Of a DNA stretch of 64,000 bases, positions 59,112 through 64,000 are shown one piece after another. The translations under genes and the position numbers were made by a program. Source of the stretch: Sphingobacterium paludis (GTDB taxonomy: Bacteria; Bacteroidota; Bacteroidia; Sphingobacteriales; Sphingobacteriaceae); assembly GCF_004364125.1 (NCBI RefSeq), contig NZ_SNZV01000003.1:248001-312000 (forward strand), written 5' to 3'. Positions within the stretch are counted from its first letter, which is position 1. Every line of letters begins with the position of its first letter. Under the pieces are notes generated by a model. That model saw nothing but the letters and a program-made list of their open reading frames with translations. It had not been told where the DNA came from and did not search any database.

Positions 59112-59141
59112 AAAGGGATTCCGCTGGGAGTCCCTTTTTTT
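59112..59141 (+). terminator. Terminator of pdhB
   Basis: AAAGGGATTCC / GGAGTCCCTTT arms (two G-U) followed by TTTT, 23 bp after the stop. Confidence 0.85.
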
Positions 59142-59255
59142 ATGGGTGGCCGAATTGTACTGTCTCATCAAAACCATCCTTTTGCCCTTAGCTTACGCGC
59201 AAAGACAGTAAATTCTCTCTTTTTTTAGTATATTCACTTTTGTTAAAATATTACT

Positions 59256-60011
59256 ATGAAAAAATACTTCATTACGGGTATAGCCCTTTGCATGGGATTT
59301 ATCTCTTTTGCACAAAAGGCGGTTGATCTTAAATTAAATCCAGAAATTGGAAAACCGCTAAACATAGATATGCTGGTCAAAACCGACGTAGACGGCCCAC
59401 AAAGCATGATCATGGATATGAATATGAAAATGATCATGACACCAACGGAAAAGCAGGGAGATAACTTTAAGATCGAGTCTGTGACGAAAGCAATTAAGGT
59501 GGATGTGGATGCAGGAATGATGACCATGTCGTACAATTCGGAAGAGGAAAGTGAAGATGAAATGTCGCAGATGCTAGGCTCGCAGTTTGCAAAGATTATC
59601 GACAAAACCATTACCCTGGTTTTGACGCCTAAGGGAAAACCGGTAGATGTGGTTCTTCCAGAAGGTTTGGGCGAAGGCATGGACAAAACGGCCTTTTCCA
59701 ATATCTCTACACCGCTGCCTGATGGGCCTGTAGCACCGGGGGCCACGTGGCAAAACAGTGCCGATATGGCGAATAACCCTTTGATTGCAAAAACAGAAAC
59801 AACATCGACGTTTAAGGAAGAAAGTGCAGAGGGGTATGTTATTGACGTTGTTGGAAAACTATTAGATCAATCTGCCCAAGAAGTCGGTACGGTAAGCGGT
59901 ACGTACACGTTGGATAAGAAAACCCTTTTCACCAAAAATGGACAGATCAAAACAGCGATAGAGGTGCAGGGCGCAAAGGTTATTAGCGACGTGACCTTAA
60001 CGGTACAATAA
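59256..60011 (+). CDS. DUF6263-like exported protein
   Basis: 251 residues: signal peptide (MKKYFITGIALCMGFISFA), then beta-strands with many Met (MLVKTDVDGPQSMIMDMNMKMIMTPTEK) and the phrases LVLTPKGKPVDVV, PLPDGPVAPGATW, and a final IEVQGAKVISDVTLTVQ. The design matches DUF6263 proteins, exported and of unknown role. Monocistronic. Confidence 0.75.
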   Translation: MKKYFITGIALCMGFISFAQKAVDLKLNPEIGKPLNIDMLVKTDVDGPQSMIMDMNMKMIMTPTEKQGDNFKIESVTKAIKVDVDAGMMTMSYNSEEESEDEMSQMLGSQFAKIIDKTITLVLTPKGKPVDVVLPEGLGEGMDKTAFSNISTPLPDGPVAPGATWQNSADMANNPLIAKTETTSTFKEESAEGYVIDVVGKLLDQSAQEVGTVSGTYTLDKKTLFTKNGQIKTAIEVQGAKVISDVTLTVQ

Positions 60012-60083
60012 TAGGTTGATTCTAATAAAGAGGGGCTACAGACCTGTGCTTGCCGACTAAAGACCGATCTTTTGAGTAAGTAT

Positions 60084-60150
60084 GACGAAGCAATCTACGA
60101 TGATAAAAACGCAGATTGCTTCGTCGTTTGTTCCGCTTCTCACAATAACG
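60084..60150. repeat. REP-like element with GACGAAGCAATCT hairpin
   Basis: GACGAAGCAATCT (60084-60096) and AGATTGCTTCGTC (60113-60125) pair perfectly over 13 bp. The following sequence (GTTTGTTCCGCTTCTCACAATAACG) resembles the tail of the widespread AGATTGCTTCGTCG...TTCC...TCGCAATGACG intergenic repeat. It lies between convergent genes and may act as a terminator. Confidence 0.6.
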
Positions 60151-60197
60151 CTTACATCTTGTTTTTCAGCGGCCGTATTTTTTGTTGCAGTTGAAGG

Positions 60198-60578
60198 TTA
60201 CGCGTTAACTTCAGCTTTATATTGATCTGCAGATAGCAACGCATCAACATCAGCGATGTTAGCCAATTTCACGCGAATTATCCAGCCGTCTCCATAAGGA
60301 TCTGTATTGACTAATTCCGGAGAAGCATCAATAGCTTCATTGACGGCCAAAATGGTAGAAGTAACAGGCATAAAAAGATCCGATACCGTCTTCACAGCCT
60401 CTACAGTGCCGAAAACTTCGTTTTCTGCAATTTCTTCACCTACCGTATTGATGTCAACAAAAACAATATCTCCTAGCTCGCGTTGCGCAAATTCAGTGAT
60501 ACCGATAACGGCTTCTTCACCTTCTACACGAATCCATTCGTGCTCTTTAGTGTATTTTAATTCTGCTGGAAAATTCAT
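60198..60578 (-). CDS. gcvH: Glycine cleavage system H protein
   Basis: 126 residues. [36 protein letters not shown] and [16 protein letters not shown], with lipoyl-lysine K63, then [12 protein letters not shown]. Carries the aminomethyl group between P, T and L proteins; these are not in the window. Confidence 0.97.
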   Translation of the reverse strand: MNFPAELKYTKEHEWIRVEGEEAVIGITEFAQRELGDIVFVDINTVGEEIAENEVFGTVEAVKTVSDLFMPVTSTILAVNEAIDASPELVNTDPYGDGWIIRVKLANIADVDALLSADQYKAEVNA

Positions 60579-60697
60579 ATCTTTTTTCTTTGCCCAAAAA
60601 TAGAATTATCCTTTGATATAACCAAAATTTAGACATTCTGGCAGATTTAAATGTGTTCCATAACACTTTTAAACATAGATTTCTATATTTTAGGAGC

Positions 60698-61897
60698 ATG
60701 AATCTGCAGATTGAAAAATTATACAGGCTGAGCGCTAAACCCAGCAGAAAGATTATCGGCTTGATGTCTGGCACATCCCTGGATGGTTTAGATATCGCTC
60801 TTTGTGAGATACGCGGTAGCGGCAAGCAAACAACTTTAGCACTGGAACGGTTCGTTACCATCCCGTATGATGATCTTTTCCGGTCGCAGATTCGCGAGAT
60901 TTTCGCAAAGCGAACAATTGATCAGCAGGCTTTGTGCGGACTGCATGCCCATGTCGGCGCCGTGCACGCACAGCTCATCAACATGGCACTTGCCACCTGG
61001 GGAATAGCGGGCGAAACGATCGATCTGATCGCCAGCCATGGACAAACCGTTTACCACGCCCCTAAACGTATCCTGGATGGTTCAACGAGCTATCCTAACA
61101 GCACGCTACAGATTGGCGATGCTGATCATATCGCTAGGCATACAGGTATCATCACCTTAGCCGATTTTCGGCAAAAGCATATTGCTGCTGGGGGCGAGGG
61201 CGCTCCTTTAGCGGCTTACGGCGATTATTTACTCTTTGCAGACGAGGTAGAGAATCGAATCCTACTGAATATAGGCGGCATATCAAATTTCACCTACATT
61301 CCTTGCCGTAATTCCGAGAATCAGGCCTACGCCACCGATCTAGGACCAGGAAACACATTAATGAATCAGTTTATGAAAAGTGCGCTGGATCAAGAAATGG
61401 ATGAGCATGGAGCAGAGGCTGCACGAGGTACAGTCGATGAGCGGCTATTACAAGCTTTACTGGACGACTCCTTTTTTTCGGCAGCATTTCCAAAAACAAC
61501 CGGACCAGAAGTTTTCAATCTAGAGTACCTTGCACGCGCTCAAGAGCTTTCTGGCACGTCCGATTTGCGGACGGCAGATATCATGGCTACACTCAATCAG
61601 TTTTCGGCTGTTGTGATGGCGAATGGCATAAAATCGCAGGCAGAAGGACTTGATCATGTAGCAGTCTACGTCAGTGGCGGAGGTTTGCATAACCCTGTTT
61701 TGATGGCCGCACTAGGTGCGTTGCTTCCTACGATTTCAATCCAGGGCTTCGATGTACTAGGCGTGGATCCAGATGCCAAAGAGGCTTGTCTGTTCGCCGT
61801 GTTAGCCAATGAAACCGTGGCTGGTGCTGCTGAGCATGTCACGCAAATTAAAGATTCGCCAGCCGTGTGTATGGGAAAGGTAAGTTTTCCCTACTGA
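60698..61897 (+). CDS. anmK: Anhydro-N-acetylmuramic acid kinase
   Basis: 399 residues from ATG 60698 (GGAG two bases upstream; the open frame begins at 60653). GLMSGTSLDGLDIALCE, ASHGQTVYH, LQIGDADHIA, NIGGISNFTYIP and TDLGPGNTLMNQF are AnmK motifs of the acetate/sugar kinase fold. Converts anhydroMurNAc from cell-wall recycling to MurNAc-6-phosphate, which fits the amidase and glucosaminidase genes nearby. The 3' end overlaps the convergent gene by 7 bp. Confidence 0.95.
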   Translation: MNLQIEKLYRLSAKPSRKIIGLMSGTSLDGLDIALCEIRGSGKQTTLALERFVTIPYDDLFRSQIREIFAKRTIDQQALCGLHAHVGAVHAQLINMALATWGIAGETIDLIASHGQTVYHAPKRILDGSTSYPNSTLQIGDADHIARHTGIITLADFRQKHIAAGGEGAPLAAYGDYLLFADEVENRILLNIGGISNFTYIPCRNSENQAYATDLGPGNTLMNQFMKSALDQEMDEHGAEAARGTVDERLLQALLDDSFFSAAFPKTTGPEVFNLEYLARAQELSGTSDLRTADIMATLNQFSAVVMANGIKSQAEGLDHVAVYVSGGGLHNPVLMAALGALLPTISIQGFDVLGVDPDAKEACLFAVLANETVAGAAEHVTQIKDSPAVCMGKVSFPY

Positions 61898-62556
61898 TCC
61901 AAGGATTGGTGGATAAAGTTTTTGAACGGATGTATCCGTTTCGCGGTTTCCACGAGGTGCTGTATGCCTTGGGTATGCGTTAGTGCTGCATCATCAAACG
62001 CTTGATATAAGATAAAGCTTTTTAATTTGAGTATATCGATATGCGGGTCATCCTCACTGTAGCCTGCAGGCGGCCGCTTCAGTTTATCTTCTGTAGAGAG
62101 GTCGGCAGTTGTCCAGCCCCCCTGTTCTAAGGCTTGTTGAAGCGCTGGAAAATTATAGTCGATCTCTTGTCTTATTTGATCCAAATGCAGTTTCCCTGGG
62201 CGCCAATACCCCGCTGCTAAGAAGTTTTTTCCGGGTTCGAGGTGTATGTAATATTCGGGGCCTTCTAATTTCCGTCCGTCCAGCGATATTCCTGCTGCAA
62301 ACCAAGTTTTATAGGGCGTTTTGTCTTTAGAAAAACGTGTATCCCGATATATCCTGAACAGGCATTTAGCCGCCTGGATATCCGTCGAGATATGCGGATC
62401 AAACCGGGCGAGCTCCTGAATCAATGAAGTAATGAAATCCTTCACATTCGAGAGCGCATCTTCATAACTTGCCCTATTAGCCTGAAACCATTCCCTATCA
62501 TTATTGGCCTTTAATTGTCTTAGGAAATCGAAGGTTGCTTTATCTATCTTCATCAT
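61891..62556 (-). CDS. DUF2461 domain protein
   Basis: 221 residues from ATG 62556 (62553 also possible; the open frame reaches 62613). LRQLKANNDREWFQANRASYEDAL, CLFRIYRDTRFSKDKTPYKTWFAAGI and the YYIHLEPGKNFLAAGYWRP motif define the family (TIGR02453 by memory), of unknown function and mostly in Bacteroidota. Confidence 0.9.
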   Translation of the reverse strand: MMKIDKATFDFLRQLKANNDREWFQANRASYEDALSNVKDFITSLIQELARFDPHISTDIQAAKCLFRIYRDTRFSKDKTPYKTWFAAGISLDGRKLEGPEYYIHLEPGKNFLAAGYWRPGKLHLDQIRQEIDYNFPALQQALEQGGWTTADLSTEDKLKRPPAGYSEDDPHIDILKLKSFILYQAFDDAALTHTQGIQHLVETAKRIHPFKNFIHQSLDQ

Positions 62557-62596
62557 TCTACAGCGTTTATGGAGCGCTCCACGCTCGTTTTTATCG

Positions 62597-63406
62597 TTAA
62601 ATCGGGTAAACAAAAAACTTCAAAAACAAATAGACCAACGGGGCAGCCATGAGCAATCCATCAAATCGGTCGAGCAGGCCGCCATGTCCGGGCAATATCC
62701 GGCCAGAATCCTTTACCCCACAGTTTCTTTTCAGCATTGACTCTACAAGATCGCCCAATGTTCCAAATATACTGATCAATAGCCCAACAACAATCCATTG
62801 GCCCAGCGTTAGTGTGGTGAAATAACGAGCTAAGCAAGCGGATGCGACCGATGCAAGAAGTAAACCTCCCCAGAAGCCTTCCCATGTCTTATTGGGCGAG
62901 ATGCGTTCAAACAGTTTCCGCTTACCAAAGCTACGTCCAGCAAGATAGGCACCGGTGTCATTGGTCCATAAGATGATCAGAAAACCGAGCGGGACATACG
63001 CATTGTAAGCACTTTCTAAGAAGCCCAGATTCATAAAAATTCCGAAAGGTACCGCGGCGTAAATCATCCCGAAAAGGGTATAGGCAATGCTGGATATGGG
63101 ATGGCCTTCCTTTCGAAACAACCCATTGATATAGACAACGAAAATTGCGGCAAATACGAGCAGCAAATATTGTTCTGGCAAATGGCCAGTCAGCACCATA
63201 CTCAACAGCCCTAGGCTCACAAACGTGGTTACGCAACCGATAACAACCATAGGTTTGTTGTCATCTGTTTGAACCATGCTATAAAACTCGTATACAGCGC
63301 AGGCTGCCACAACAGCGAAAAATGACACGAATGCTACAGCTCCCCACAATACGGCAGCAATCAAAACGGCGATAAAGAAGAAACCGGTTATAGCCCTAGT
63401 CTTCAT
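62597..63406 (-). CDS. cdsA: Phosphatidate cytidylyltransferase (CDP-DAG synthase)
   Basis: 269 residues with about eight membrane helices and the signature SGRILPGHGGLLDRFDGLL near the C-terminus; also NDTGAYLAGRSFGKRKLFERISPNKTWEGFWGG. Makes CDP-diacylglycerol from phosphatidic acid for phospholipid synthesis. The start overlaps the DUF2007 gene by 11 bp. Confidence 0.95.
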   Translation of the reverse strand: MKTRAITGFFFIAVLIAAVLWGAVAFVSFFAVVAACAVYEFYSMVQTDDNKPMVVIGCVTTFVSLGLLSMVLTGHLPEQYLLLVFAAIFVVYINGLFRKEGHPISSIAYTLFGMIYAAVPFGIFMNLGFLESAYNAYVPLGFLIILWTNDTGAYLAGRSFGKRKLFERISPNKTWEGFWGGLLLASVASACLARYFTTLTLGQWIVVGLLISIFGTLGDLVESMLKRNCGVKDSGRILPGHGGLLDRFDGLLMAAPLVYLFLKFFVYPI

Positions 63407-63617
63407 CTACTTCCTCTGAATTTTCTGCATGAATATAGGTGCCGGCTTCAACCACATCTTCTTCCCGAACGAAGAGCTCAATGCGACCAAATTTAAGCGA
63501 TGAATCTTGCTTATTTAATAAGACAGCGGGAATACCTTGCTCTTCGAGCAATAGTTTCATCATCTCACTTGTCAATTCGTTTGTATAGGTAGCTACCTTA
63601 ACCCAACCTTTTTCCAT
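63396..63617 (-). CDS. DUF2007 family small protein
   Basis: 73 residues from ATG 63617. WVKVATYTNELTSEMMKLLLEEQGIPAVLLNKQDSSLKFGRIELFVREEDVVEA is the DUF2007 pattern, a ferredoxin-like small domain of unknown function. It overlaps the CPBP gene by 20 bp and cdsA by 11 bp, so the three form an operon. Confidence 0.88.
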   Translation of the reverse strand: MEKGWVKVATYTNELTSEMMKLLLEEQGIPAVLLNKQDSSLKFGRIELFVREEDVVEAGTYIHAENSEEVDED

Positions 63618-64000
63618 ATAGCTTCTTTTTTTTCGCATATTGGTAAAACACCAGAGCGATAATAATACTGAAAACAAAGCTGCCAAGATACATAATTATT
63701 GCGTAAGAATCGGTCTTCGTCAAATCGCTGTACGCTTTCCCCTGCCGGGCATAATGGAATGCCAAGAGCACAACCGATGCATTGTTCACGAAATGTGCAA
63801 GAACTGCCGACCAGATATTGCCCGTCCACCACACGGTATAACCAAAAACAACACCCAGAAACAAGCGGGGGAAAAAACCATAAAATTGGAAATGTATCGC
63901 ACTGAAAATTGTCCCAACGATCCATATCGTTGCATGATGATTCTTTAAAACACGCTGAAATATATGTTGCAACGAACCTCGGAAAAAGAATTCTTCTCCG
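63598..64000 (-). CDS. CPBP-family intramembrane metalloprotease (5' partial)
   Basis: The frame stays open to the right edge, so the start is outside; 133 residues are visible. Motif 1 GEEFFFRG (EExxxR) lies at the very edge, motif 2 is FSAIHFQFYGF with following Arg/Gly, and motif 3 is AHFVNNAS; several membrane helices are visible. Family members include CAAX-type proteases and Abi proteins. An internal TTG at 63972 is not the true start. Confidence 0.88.
   Translation of the reverse strand, partial: GEEFFFRGSLQHIFQRVLKNHHATIWIVGTIFSAIHFQFYGFFPRLFLGVVFGYTVWWTGNIWSAVLAHFVNNASVVLLAFHYARQGKAYSDLTKTDSYAIIMYLGSFVFSIIIALVFYQYAKKKKLYGKRLG

Noticed and set aside
63598..63972. CPBP protease as a complete 124-residue gene from TTG 63972
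   Set aside because: The EEFFFRG motif lies in frame upstream of that TTG up to the window edge, so the gene is cut.

Overview
The window comes from a Bacteroidota chromosome, most likely Sphingobacteriaceae (Sphingobacterium or a close relative). The support is a set of lineage-typical genes: the HU / TPR / tiny COX24-domain protein / RNase G run, peroxiredoxin-thioredoxin-DUF6952, a tricorn-type S41 protease, an Oar-like TonB receptor, DUF3078 and DUF6263 proteins, futalosine hydrolase, and promoters of the TTTG-N18..23-TAnnTTTG kind. It falls into two parts that meet at a tRNA-Arg(CCT) gene at 28932-29003.

Bases 1 to about 28.93 kb are the right part of a temperate prophage; its left end and structural genes lie outside the window. 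Reading left to right: a tail fibre/tailspike cut by the window edge, an amidase endolysin and three small membrane proteins (lysis block, 0-4.5 kb); an accessory block (4.5-11.9 kb) with a Panacea-type toxin-antitoxin pair, an SRAP/HMCES-like protein, a poly-glycine lipoprotein with a papain-like domain plus a coupled membrane protein, and several orphans separated by strong hairpins; a leftward operon (11.95-16.2 kb) ending in a DndC-like PP-loop protein, an HTH protein and a C5 DNA methyltransferase; a long leftward replication/recombination operon (16.26-25.4 kb) with VRR-NUC and HNH nucleases, a replication initiator, a MazG-like protein, an SSB-like DUF3127 protein, a DnaQ-like exonuclease, a RecE-like exonuclease and an ERF annealing protein; then the switch region (25.4-27.5 kb) with an S24-type repressor and two arrays of TACAAY half-sites; and finally the integrase next to the tRNA gene used as attachment site.

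Bases 29.1-64 kb are host chromosome: oxidative-stress cassette, TonB receptor, tricorn protease, HU/TPR/ribosomal/RNase G cluster, miaA, an oxidoreductase, peptide deformylase, a TRIC-type channel, a PIG-L deacetylase with a Na+ symporter, an envelope/peptidoglycan cluster (amidase, DUF3078 barrel, two glucosaminidase-LysM proteins), O-methyltransferase, folE and a PTPS homologue, mqnB, pdhB, gcvH, anmK, cdsA and a CPBP protease cut by the right edge.

The parts most worth attention are the prophage accessory and regulatory regions: the Panacea pair with a two-helix membrane partner, the Gly-linker lipoprotein and its coupled neighbour, the DndC-like/C5-methylase pair, the repeat-built operator region, a conserved AAAGTAACACACAC leader placed before three leftward genes or operons, and strong Shine-Dalgarno sequences in a lineage that generally ignores them. 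Functional statements are family-level readings by eye; no database search was run.
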